The position numbers and the translations under genes were made by a program. The notes beneath the pieces are model-generated. The model saw only the letters and a list, made by a program, of their open reading frames with translations. It was not told the origin of the DNA and searched no databases. DNA of 60,415 bases from an uncultured delta proteobacterium (GTDB lineage: Bacteria > Desulfobacterota > Syntrophia > Syntrophales > Smithellaceae), in contig CAIVQG010000055.1 in assembly GCA_903907985.1 (NCBI GenBank), forward strand, positions 66,725-127,139. Reading direction: 5' to 3'. Positions within the stretch are counted from its first letter, which is position 1. Every line of letters starts with the position of its first letter. Shown piece by piece: positions 53,810 to 60,415 of the stretch.

Positions 53810-54208
53810 ATGCAAACTTTTCTCCCCTACCCTGACTTTAAAAAATCTTTACAAATACTGGACTATCGCCGTCTCGGTAAACAGAGAGTTGAAGCTTATC
53901 AAATTATCCGGACCATCAGGTACGGTGGAGGCTGGCAAAATCACCCCGCCGTAAAAATGTGGCGCGGTCATATCAATGCTTTAAAGCTCTATTACAATCT
54001 GTCGCTGGAGGAATGGATCAGCCGCGGCTATAAAAATCAGATGGAGAAATTGCCAATACACGGCAGGATTACTTACCCGCCATGGTTCGGCAATACAAAC
54101 TTTCACGCCGCCCATCGTTCCAATTTACTGCGCAAAGACCCTGCATATTACGAAATATTACACTGGCAGGAGAAGCCGGATTTGCCTTACTTGTGGGGAA
54201 AGGATTAA
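53810..54208 (+). CDS. MSMEG_6728-like / pyrimidine-dimer glycosylase family protein
   Basis: A 132-residue protein. The N-terminus MQTFLPYPDFKKSLQILDYRRLGKQRVEA is the family hallmark (seen in MSMEG_6728-type proteins and related to T4 endonuclease V); a NHPAVKMWRGHINAL segment and a final HRSNLLRKDPAYYEILHW block also match. The T4 enzyme excises thymine dimers, but the cellular role of this group is not established. It lies 47 bases after ridA, probably in its own or the same transcript. Confidence 0.82.
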   Translation: MQTFLPYPDFKKSLQILDYRRLGKQRVEAYQIIRTIRYGGGWQNHPAVKMWRGHINALKLYYNLSLEEWISRGYKNQMEKLPIHGRITYPPWFGNTNFHAAHRSNLLRKDPAYYEILHWQEKPDLPYLWGKD

Positions 54209-54429
54209 AAATAGCACTGGATGAAATATGCAAAGTCTTGGTAGAGGATTTCCTGTTAATATAGATTGAGTTTTTCTTCCTTGTTTATTCCAGTCAATAT
54301 ACTCTGAAAGTATTTTTATAAGCGGTTATCCCCATCTGAAAGAGAGTGTCCTGAAATTTTCAAGTTATACTCTCTTTCAATCCGTAACACTCAGAGCTGA
54401 CAATTGTCCACCACTGAACAGTAGTGTAA

Positions 54430-54484
54430 CAATTACCCAGACACGACATGCTATCTGTCAAGTCAAATATCGTTCAGGACATAT
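54430..54484. repeat. Left member of a diverged direct repeat around the MBL gene
   Basis: The segment with CAGACACGACATGC and TCAAGTCAAATATCG...AGGACATATT resembles positions 55572-55632 in the same orientation; identity by eye is about 70%. It could be a scar of a mobile element, but no transposase is seen. Confidence 0.35.
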
Positions 54485-54503
54485 TATCTAATATTGATAT
54501 TTT

Positions 54504-55244
54504 CTATATATCTATTATTAGTCCGTCATAAGCGGAAATAGTTTTCGGAAATATCATTCGCGCCTGCTCCTGCGCCTTTTTTCTTTTTGTCGTTGTTGTA
54601 TATAATGCGGCATCAAAATGGGTAAGAACAAGTATTTTTGCTTTTGATTCCACCGCAAGTTTTGCGGCAAGTTGCGGATTCATGTGAGGCCAGGAATTTG
54701 ATGTTTGTCCGGTGAGCAAGGCGCATTCAGAGATAATAAGGTCGGCATTGGCAGAAAGTTCTGCTGAGTTCTTGCAGTAACCGGTATCGGTGCAGTAACT
54801 TATTACCTTGCCGTCGATTTCAAACCGATAGCCGAAACACTTTGAAGCGTGAACAAGCTGAAGCGCCCGGTATTTAAAAGGACTTCTATGCCAACCTTCT
54901 TTAATGCCTATCACATTGCAGGGGAAAGGCAGTTGATGGACAGGGATAGAATATCTGGGAGCGAGAAATTCTTTGACTGTTGCTCTTGTGCCACTTTGTC
55001 CTATTATCTCCAGCGACTTAAATTTGAATTTTGCCAGGATGTGAAGCCCTTCAATATGGTCTATGTGGAAATGGCTGAGGAATAAATAAACAGGCAGATC
55101 CTTTTTTATATATCTACTCGCTTTGTGAATACCATTTCCGGCGTCAAGGATAATATACGCCGTTTTTGTCTCTATCAGCGTGCAAATAGTATTGCCGCAA
55201 TCAGTATCAAACCAGCCGTTAGTACCCAGGAATGTGACTTTCAT
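54504..55244 (-). CDS. Metallo-beta-lactamase fold hydrolase (RNase Z-like)
   Basis: A 246-residue MBL-fold protein. The N-terminus MKVTFLGTNGWFDT and the metal motif LFLSHFHIDHIEGLH (HxHxDH, about 56-65) match the RNase Z/ElaC-like class, with further ligands in VISYCTDTGYC, the Asp of LIISECALLTG and the His of VLTHFDAAL. Substrate uncertain: it may be a phosphodiesterase or an arylsulfatase-like hydrolase. It lies in a disturbed region flanked by similar direct repeats and gene remnants. Confidence 0.82.
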   Translation of the reverse strand: MKVTFLGTNGWFDTDCGNTICTLIETKTAYIILDAGNGIHKASRYIKKDLPVYLFLSHFHIDHIEGLHILAKFKFKSLEIIGQSGTRATVKEFLAPRYSIPVHQLPFPCNVIGIKEGWHRSPFKYRALQLVHASKCFGYRFEIDGKVISYCTDTGYCKNSAELSANADLIISECALLTGQTSNSWPHMNPQLAAKLAVESKAKILVLTHFDAALYTTTTKRKKAQEQARMIFPKTISAYDGLIIDI

Positions 55245-55447
55245 TTTGCCTTAATATATTTTTTTATCTGACGAAGGGAAAGTTTTTTCATTTCGGCGCC
55301 GTCTTTAGATTCTTTTGTATATTCTACTACATTATCAAGGATTGCTTTGCAAGAGGAAGAACTGAACGAATCCAGTAGTTGGATGGCCCAATCTGGTAAC
55401 CAGCCAAGTGATTCCGATATTGCGGTGGGGGGTGCTGATGAAACCAA
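55241..55447 (-). CDS. Short hypothetical frame overlapping the MBL gene start
   Basis: A 68-residue open frame with a TTG start and no clear ribosome site; its stop overlaps the MBL gene start (ATGA). The C-terminal part (KLSLRQIKKYIKAK) has a protein-like basic helix look, yet no homologous family is recognised. It may be the end of a decayed gene. Confidence 0.3.
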   Translation of the reverse strand: MVSSAPPTAISESLGWLPDWAIQLLDSFSSSSCKAILDNVVEYTKESKDGAEMKKLSLRQIKKYIKAK

Positions 55448-55571
55448 AAAACATAAAACGCAAACCCACGAATAGCGAAGGTACTATTGCGCCTGAGCCG
55501 TGACATTACACCTTTCAAATTCGTAATTCACAACGACAATGCTTTTCAAAGTCGTCTGTTAGCAGGTGTTA

Positions 55572-55632
55572 TGATTGTCAAGACAAGACATAATTGTACA
55601 TTATCAGTTAAGTCACATATTGAGGACAAATA
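55572..55632. repeat. Right member of the diverged direct repeat
   Basis: The sequence with CAAGACAAGACATAAT and AGTTAAGTCACATATTGAGGACA matches the left copy at 54430-54484 in the same orientation, with small gaps. It lies just before the meaB relic. Confidence 0.35.
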
Positions 55633-55663
55633 AATTCCACTAACGCTTCAAACGGAACTCAGC

Positions 55664-55816
55664 TCATTTTCCGCGGGTGTCATTGATATTAAAGAAACGC
55701 TGGGCTACTTCTTCTGCAAGAGAGTGCGGATCGGCGTGCCTGTTTATTACTTTTTCAGTCATAGCCTGCATTTCGCCGCTTTCCCACAGTTTGCTCATTA
55801 CCGGCTCGAGCAGCAC
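55664..55816 (-). pseudogene. C-terminal remnant of a second meaB-like gene
   Basis: On the minus strand 50 codons ending at TGA (55664-55666) read LLEPVMSKLWESGEMQAM and then DPHSLAEEVAQRFF. They match the C-terminus of the intact meaB at 57128 (LEPVLAKLVANGELECMIE, DPYTLAEEIAKRYL). Upstream of codon 51 the match ends and no start exists. The divergence argues against a recent duplication; a second meaB-type GTPase gene was probably lost here. Confidence 0.75.
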
Positions 55817-56093
55817 CGTCGGCCTCCTCCTAGCCGAAGCTGATCATTTTGAATGTAACGTGGTATTGTCTTGTTATTCCGTTCTTCATTAACAGCTATC
55901 ATGTCTTCGACGCAGGATGAAATCCATAATCAATCTTGCTTTGCTTATCCCGGATTACACGGTATCATGGCAGGTGCTTTAAGGAGAATAGAATGGAGAT
56001 ATAAGCGCCCCACAGACATCCTAATTATCCGGGGCATCTGCCGCCAACTGGACTGGTATCTTGAGCATCGAGGACAGGTTCGGTCCCGGGGTG

Positions 56094-56291
56094 CTAGGCG
56101 TCCTTGGTCATGATCTTAACCAGGATACTCCGGCAGCATTCTGTGTTTTTAATAACGAAACAATCCGGTTTTTCCATAAGCTGGTATTGACCGTTGGCTT
56201 CAATGACCAGATCGTCCTTGGTTAATTTCCCGTCTTTGGGTACAAAAAGCATGCGACCGATGGGAATCCCACTTTCCTTTAAGACTGACAT
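56094..56291 (-). CDS. Small conserved-looking hypothetical protein
   Basis: A 65-residue protein with a GAGAGGTG ribosome site before the ATG at 56291. It has a beta-rich look (GRMLFVPKDGKLTKDDLVIE) and Cys residues in KPDCFVIKNTECCRS. I do not recognise the family. It follows the DUF2284 gene on the same strand, 82 bases later. Confidence 0.5.
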   Translation of the reverse strand: MSVLKESGIPIGRMLFVPKDGKLTKDDLVIEANGQYQLMEKPDCFVIKNTECCRSILVKIMTKDA

Positions 56292-56373
56292 ACAGCACCT
56301 CTCTGTCTCGTATTTTTATTCATTTCGAATCTGCGCGGATTATCGTGTAGATCAGCATCATCGAAAATTGATC

Positions 56374-57045
56374 TTAAATCAGAACACACCCCGTCCAAGT
56401 GACCTGATGAACAACGGGAAAACGCAGTGGCAGACCGGCCCTCTCTGCCGTAGCCATGACATCGATGCCCATAGCCTCCATGGATGGCCGCGCCCGGAAA
56501 GGATACCGGCAGGATGTACCTGATCGAACGGCTACGCATTCCTCACAGAGTCGGCAGCAACTTCCGATCAATCCAGTCGCAAAACGCGCGCCTCCTTCGA
56601 ATGCCTGTTTTTCCGCCAGATGGATCAACTGGTGCAGCCGCTTGGCCGGTGCGAAGACATTCGCGGAAGGATTGTTATCCGTTGGCTTGGTCAAATGTTC
56701 CGTGATCTGAATGAGGACGGCTCCGGAAAAGCGCAGCAAAGCCGAACGAAATTCAGCCACAGACGGCACATGCGGCGGGCACATTAGATTGAAGCGATAA
56801 CTGTCACATAGGGGAATTTGGCATTTCAGCCGGACCCGTTCGTCCACAACAATGTCAACAACATCCAGCCAGCGAACGGCGGACGCCCCCTGCACCCTCA
56901 GTAGTGCGAAGAGACTCGTCAGCGTCTGGGACGGCGCAGCGCCAGGGGATGCCTTTTTCTTCTTGGCCATGGATACCATGCTTGTATATAATGATTGCCC
57001 TGCCGATTGATATCGGTCATGTTGCCGGCAAGGCGCATTTTTCAT
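56374..57045 (-). CDS. DUF2284 metal-binding protein
   Basis: A 223-residue protein starting at the ATG at 57045 (GAGAGAAG upstream). The DUF2284 pattern is visible: the Cys-rich stretch KCQIPLCDSYRFNLMCPPHVPSVAEF (about 92-115) and GSCCRLCEECVAVRSGTSCRYPFRARPSMEAMGI (about 168-200), in pieces. The nine or so conserved Cys suggest an iron-sulfur or metal site. Members are common in anaerobes and poorly understood. It lies directly after the meaB terminator, so it is probably separate from the mutase operon. Confidence 0.85.
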   Translation of the reverse strand: MKNAPCRQHDRYQSAGQSLYTSMVSMAKKKKASPGAAPSQTLTSLFALLRVQGASAVRWLDVVDIVVDERVRLKCQIPLCDSYRFNLMCPPHVPSVAEFRSALLRFSGAVLIQITEHLTKPTDNNPSANVFAPAKRLHQLIHLAEKQAFEGGARFATGLIGSCCRLCEECVAVRSGTSCRYPFRARPSMEAMGIDVMATAERAGLPLRFPVVHQVTWTGCVLI

Positions 57046-57061
57046 GACCGCTTCTCTCTAT

Positions 57062-57102
57062 AAAAAAAGCCCGGGCAGCCGCTGTTGCGGTCATCCCGGG
57101 CT
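57062..57102 (-). terminator. Intrinsic terminator after meaB
   Basis: On the minus strand an 8-bp stem AGCCCGGG/CCCGGGCT with an internal GCGG/CCGC pair is followed by a run of seven T, 26 bases after the meaB stop. Confidence 0.9.
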
Positions 57103-57127
57103 TCCTGGTTCATAAACCGGGACTTGC

Positions 57128-58099
57128 CTATTTGGCCTTCAGATATCGCTTAGCAATTTCTTCAGCCAGGGTGTAGGGGTCCGTTTCTTTTTTTGATAAT
57201 TTTTCAATCATACACTCCAGCTCACCATTGGCAACCAATTTGGCCAGCACCGGTTCCAGAACGGAGCATTTGATCGCTTCGTTGAGTTCAACGGCCGACT
57301 TTCGGTGGACCCGGGTACCCAGCAGGTCATGTTTAATAAGGTGCTGGTAGTGGTCATCGATCGTCTGGGACATTATTTCCAAGCTTTTGACAAAACCATC
57401 TGGTTCAAAGGCGTTATCACACTTGAGAATCGGTGGCCGCCAGCCTGCCGGGAATGAAGAAAGCGGCGCCATGTCTAGCATGGCCATTAGCTCCCGGCGC
57501 AGTTTGGACGAACCCTCCCGGTCCGACTTGTTGATAACGAAGATATCGGCAATTTCCAGAATGCCTGCTTTAATGGCCTGGATCTCGTCGCCCATACCGG
57601 GAATTAAAACGACAATCACCGTATGGGAGTGATTGATAATATCCACTTCCTGCTGACCGGTGCCCACCGTTTCCACGAGAACAATATCCTTACCCATTAC
57701 ATCCATGATGTGGATAGCATCACCCACTGCCTTGGCCAAGCCTCCCAAGGAACCACGCGTTGCCAAGCTACGGACAAACACGCCCGGATCTTCCGCATGG
57801 CGTTGCATCCGTATCCGGTCGCCCAGAATGGCGCCGCCTGTGAAGGGGCTGGTCGGGTCTACAGCCAGTACTCCTACCGTTTTGCCTTTTTTCCGGAAGG
57901 ATTCCACCAGACCGTCTATCAGCGTGCTTTTCCCTGCACCCGGCGATCCCGTAATGCCAATAACATGCGAATGTCCCGTGAGCGGGAAAAGATGCTTCAT
58001 GGTGGCGCGTGCTTCGGCCATCCCATCTTCTAGATGCCGGATCAGGCGAGAGGCTGTCCGGACATCCCCTGATTTAATTTTTTTTACTTTTTCCATCAT
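57128..58099 (-). CDS. meaB: Methylmalonyl-CoA mutase-associated GTPase MeaB
   Basis: About 323 residues from the ATG at 58099 (ATG-ATG; an upstream start at 58231 would add 44 residues overlapping mcmA2). The P-loop GSPGAGKSTLID (about 50), DPTSPFTGGAILGDRIRM switch region and VETVGTGQQEVDI and NKSD motifs are those of MeaB/ArgK. MeaB protects and reloads the B12-dependent mutase using GTP. Its start lies one base after the mcmA2 stop (TAAC-ATG), so the three genes are translationally coupled. Confidence 0.94.
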   Translation of the reverse strand: MMEKVKKIKSGDVRTASRLIRHLEDGMAEARATMKHLFPLTGHSHVIGITGSPGAGKSTLIDGLVESFRKKGKTVGVLAVDPTSPFTGGAILGDRIRMQRHAEDPGVFVRSLATRGSLGGLAKAVGDAIHIMDVMGKDIVLVETVGTGQQEVDIINHSHTVIVVLIPGMGDEIQAIKAGILEIADIFVINKSDREGSSKLRRELMAMLDMAPLSSFPAGWRPPILKCDNAFEPDGFVKSLEIMSQTIDDHYQHLIKHDLLGTRVHRKSAVELNEAIKCSVLEPVLAKLVANGELECMIEKLSKKETDPYTLAEEIAKRYLKAK

Positions 58100-58100
58100 G

Positions 58101-58505
58101 TTAATCCCTTGGTTTGATATTTGTTTTAACCCACTCAACAATACTGTCGAGGGTCGCACCGGGAACAAAGATCGCTTTGAGACCGGCGTCATAGAGCAAT
58201 TGAAAATCCTGTTCCGGAATAATTCCACCACCTACAACGGTAATGTCATCGGCCCCCTGCTCTTTGAGTAATTTGGCGACTGCAGGAAACAAATAACGGT
58301 GCGCACCGGACAGGCAGCTCAGCCCCACGACATCCACGTCTTCCTGAATGGCGGCAGACGCAATCTGCTCGGGCGTCTGGTGACAACCCGTATAAATCAC
58401 TTCAAAGCCCGCGTCGCGAAAACATCGGGCCAGCACCCTGGCGCCTCGATCATGACCATCCAGCCCCGGTTTAGCAACCATTATGCGAATTTTTTTTTCA
58501 GACAT
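58101..58505 (-). CDS. mcmA2: Methylmalonyl-CoA mutase, B12-binding small subunit
   Basis: A 134-residue cobalamin-binding subunit. [14 protein letters not shown] holds the His that ligates cobalt (DxHxxG, about residue 17), followed by GLSCLSGAH and [11 protein letters not shown], the SxL and GG elements of the B12 fold. Most bacteria have this as the C-terminus of a longer chain; here, as in archaea and some anaerobes, it is a separate gene. It lies between mcmA1 and meaB. Confidence 0.95.
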   Translation of the reverse strand: MSEKKIRIMVAKPGLDGHDRGARVLARCFRDAGFEVIYTGCHQTPEQIASAAIQEDVDVVGLSCLSGAHRYLFPAVAKLLKEQGADDITVVGGGIIPEQDFQLLYDAGLKAIFVPGATLDSIVEWVKTNIKPRD

Positions 58506-58532
58506 ATTTAATATTCCTCCTCCTTCATTCTC

Positions 58533-60224
58533 TTAGTAGAGTCCCGGGTCACGGTATTCACCGTAAACTTCACGATAGACGTCGCAGATTTCCTGAACAC
58601 TGGCCATGCTCTTCACGGCCTCGATACAATGCGGCATAACATTAGTGCCCTTCTTGCAGGCGTTCTTAATGTCGTCGAGGGCCTTCTTAACGGCTTTACC
58701 GTCACGCTTCCTGCGGACGGCTTGCAAACGTTTGACCTGCTGTGTTTCGACTTCATCGTCGATTTCAATCAGGGGAATGGGGGTCACCTCGGATGTGACA
58801 TACTTGTTGACACCGACCATGATCCTTTCATTGGCGTCGATTTGTCGTTGGAACAGATAGGCGGAGTCGGCAATTTCGAGCTGTGGATAGCCCTTCTCAA
58901 TGGCTGCCACCATACCGCCCATTTCGTCGATTTTATGGATATAGGCCCATGCCTTCTCTTCCATCTCATTGGTCAGGGCTTCTACGAAATAGGAGCCGGC
59001 CAGCGGATCAATCGTGTTGGCCACACCGGTCTCTTCGGCGATAATCTGCTGTGTGCGTAGGGCAATCTGGACGGCGTGGTCCGAAGGCAGACAGAGGACT
59101 TCGTCCAGGGAATTGGTATGGAGTGACTGCGTTCCGCCCAACACGGCGGCAAGAGCCTGCGTGGTTGTCCGGACTACGTTATTGTAAGGCTGCTGGGCAG
59201 TAAGGGAGCAACCGGCCGTCTGGGTGTGAAAGCGCATCCACCAGGAGCGCTCATCCTTGGCTTTGTAGCGGTCCCGCATGGCCTTGGCCCAGATTCTCCG
59301 GGCGGCTCGTAACTTGGCAATCTCCTCAAAAAAATCAGAATGGCTGTTGAAAAAGAAGGAGAGCCGGTTGGCGAAAGAATCCACATCAAGGCCCTTGCGA
59401 CGGATCACGTCCTCAACATACTCCATCCCGTCGCGCAAAGTGAAGGCCAGTTCCTGAACAGCAGTGGCGCCGGCTTCGCGGATGTGGTACCCGCTGATGG
59501 AGATCGTGTTCCAGCGGGGGACGTATTTGGCCCCGAATTCTACTGTGTCGCTGACCAGCTTTACCGATGGTTCCGGCGGGCACATCAGCGTCTTTTGAGC
59601 GATGAATTCCTTGAGCATGTCGTTCTGGATCGTCCCGCCGATTTTGGAAAGCGGGATGCCCCGGATTTCGGCAGCGGCGCAGTACATGGCCCAGAGGGCC
59701 GTAGCCGGCGGGTTGATGGTCATGGATGTGGTGACTTTATCCATGGGGATACCGTCTGTGAGCTGCATAAAATCTTCCAAGGTATCAATGGCCACGCCGC
59801 ATTTGCCGCATTCGCCCCGGGCTTTCGGAGAATCTGAATCATAACCCATCAGTGTCGGAAAATCAAAGGCCGTGCTGAGGCCAGTCTGTCCCTCTTTCAG
59901 CAGCATATGCCAACGCTCGTTGGTTGTCTTGGCGTCGCCCATGCCTGAGAACATCCGGAATGTCCAGTATTTACCACGATAACCGGTTGGTTGGTTTCCG
60001 CGTATAAATGGAAACTGGTTCGGATAACCAATGTCCTTGGCGAAATCCATATCCTTGATGTCTTCTGGTGTGTATAGTCGTTTGATTTCGAGATCGGAGA
60101 CGGTTGTCCAGCGCGGTTTCTGATCAGCCGATTTGGCGACGATTTTCTTGACCTCGTCTTCCCACTTGCTCCTCATGGCGCTGGAGCTTTCCAGCAATTC
60201 CTTAGCAAAATACATACGTTCCAC
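58533..60224 (-). CDS. mcmA1: Methylmalonyl-CoA mutase, catalytic large subunit
   Basis: A 563-residue TIM-barrel subunit of split methylmalonyl-CoA mutase. Visible: the TGLSTAFDFPTLMGYDSD segment (about 95-115), ISGYHIREAGATAVQELAFTL, AQQPYNNVVRTTTQALAAVLGGTQSLHTNSLDE (in pieces), and DPLAGSYFVEALT. It isomerises succinyl-CoA and methylmalonyl-CoA in propionate or branched-chain metabolism. The short form without the B12 domain fits the adjacent mcmA2. The upstream 190 bases to the right edge hold no gene. A close relative, such as an isobutyryl-CoA mutase, is not excluded. Confidence 0.94.
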   Translation of the reverse strand: MERMYFAKELLESSSAMRSKWEDEVKKIVAKSADQKPRWTTVSDLEIKRLYTPEDIKDMDFAKDIGYPNQFPFIRGNQPTGYRGKYWTFRMFSGMGDAKTTNERWHMLLKEGQTGLSTAFDFPTLMGYDSDSPKARGECGKCGVAIDTLEDFMQLTDGIPMDKVTTSMTINPPATALWAMYCAAAEIRGIPLSKIGGTIQNDMLKEFIAQKTLMCPPEPSVKLVSDTVEFGAKYVPRWNTISISGYHIREAGATAVQELAFTLRDGMEYVEDVIRRKGLDVDSFANRLSFFFNSHSDFFEEIAKLRAARRIWAKAMRDRYKAKDERSWWMRFHTQTAGCSLTAQQPYNNVVRTTTQALAAVLGGTQSLHTNSLDEVLCLPSDHAVQIALRTQQIIAEETGVANTIDPLAGSYFVEALTNEMEEKAWAYIHKIDEMGGMVAAIEKGYPQLEIADSAYLFQRQIDANERIMVGVNKYVTSEVTPIPLIEIDDEVETQQVKRLQAVRRKRDGKAVKKALDDIKNACKKGTNVMPHCIEAVKSMASVQEICDVYREVYGEYRDPGLY

Positions 60225-60415
60225 CCTCCTTGTTAAGTCTTTTGGTCTTAGAAGACCGTAAAAAAATTTCCTGACTGCACGAACTATTTCTTACTCGACC
60301 ATCAGCGGACTATGCGAGAAGTATCCCAAACCCACGCGATCAAAATAAAGCCAATGTGGAAATTTCTGTTTATTTATAACCTATTACTTGGAGTGTGACC
60401 CTGTATCAGCAGTGC
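60225..60415. other. Right-end spacer upstream of mcmA1
   Basis: No coding feature is seen; the promoter of the mutase operon should lie here, but no confident pair of -35 and -10 boxes was found on the minus strand. Confidence 0.4.

Noticed and set aside
55892-56113. An 80-residue plus-strand ORF.
   Set aside because: No ribosome site, no family features, and its Arg-rich composition looks non-coding.

Overview
The window looks like chromosomal DNA of a strictly anaerobic, probably syntrophic, Gram-negative bacterium of the former Deltaproteobacteria (Desulfobacterota). A relative of Syntrophus or Smithella is my best guess. The reasons are an electron-bifurcating type [FeFe] hydrogenase with its maturation genes, a selenocysteine formate dehydrogenase beside an oxalate/formate-type transporter, an ADP-forming acyl-CoA synthetase, a fused beta-oxidation enzyme, a split methylmalonyl-CoA mutase with MeaB, a BcrA/BadF-type ATPase and a hybrid-cluster protein. 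Outer-membrane and periplasmic proteins support a Gram-negative envelope. The taxonomy is inferred from gene content only. No rRNA, tRNA, CRISPR array or intact transposase was recognised.

Layout. Positions 1-8200 hold mixed housekeeping genes: a partial membrane-anchored protein running off the left edge, xerD, rpiB, a PlsC-like acyltransferase, hcp with a divergent Crp/Fnr regulator and a perfect 14-bp operator between them, a methyltransferase coupled to a Nudix/RsbRD-like fusion, and cheW. Positions 8350-8860 look like a decayed locus: an orphan promoter with a TetR-like palindrome, a short gene tail, and a ferredoxin-fold fragment lacking the usual cluster cysteines. Positions 8890-17467 are one long hydrogenase locus: a sensory block (DRTGG, ATPase, DRTGG, PHP, ATPase), then NuoE-like, HndB-like, a NuoF-GltD fusion of 1018 residues, and HydA. 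Positions 17490-25244 carry aspA, hydF, a three-gene block on the opposite strand (yciH, GIY-YIG nuclease, zinc-ribbon protein), a noncoding stretch with a terminator and a REP-like repeat, the TM1266-like regulator, hydG and hydE.

Positions 25300-34150 hold membrane and outer-membrane proteins, the fused enoyl-CoA hydratase/3-hydroxyacyl-CoA dehydrogenase, a radical SAM protein, a DUF374 acyltransferase and the acyl-CoA synthetase. Positions 34600-38975 are the formate module: a promoter with 9-bp repeats, fdhA read through an in-frame TGA with a clear SECIS hairpin, and the transporter. Positions 39126-44695 are an aldehyde dehydrogenase overlapping a 1397-residue ATPase/DUF2229 protein. 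Next come an FAD oxidoreductase, a DUF4124-glutaredoxin, an EFR1 flavodoxin-ferredoxin and a lytic transglycosylase. Positions 49725-54208 hold a Dabb protein and the Rrf2-nadA-metX-metW-ridA run, followed by a MSMEG_6728-like gene. Positions 54209-56300 are a disturbed zone: a metallo-beta-lactamase gene between similar direct repeats, a relic of a second meaB, and a small unknown gene. The right end has a DUF2284 gene and the operon mcmA1-mcmA2-meaB on the minus strand.

How it fits together: acyl-CoA oxidation (fused FadB-like enzyme, methylmalonyl-CoA mutase, ADP-forming synthetase) would deliver reduced NAD(P) and ferredoxin, and these electrons would leave as H2 through the NuoEF-GltD-HydA complex or as formate through the Sec-FdhA and its transporter. 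This scheme is an inference from gene content. The most unusual items are the NuoF-GltD fusion, an intrinsic terminator inside the hydrogenase locus only about 20 bases before the PHP gene, the aldehyde dehydrogenase/giant ATPase pair, and the GIY-YIG/zinc-ribbon pair lodged inside the hydrogenase maturation cluster.
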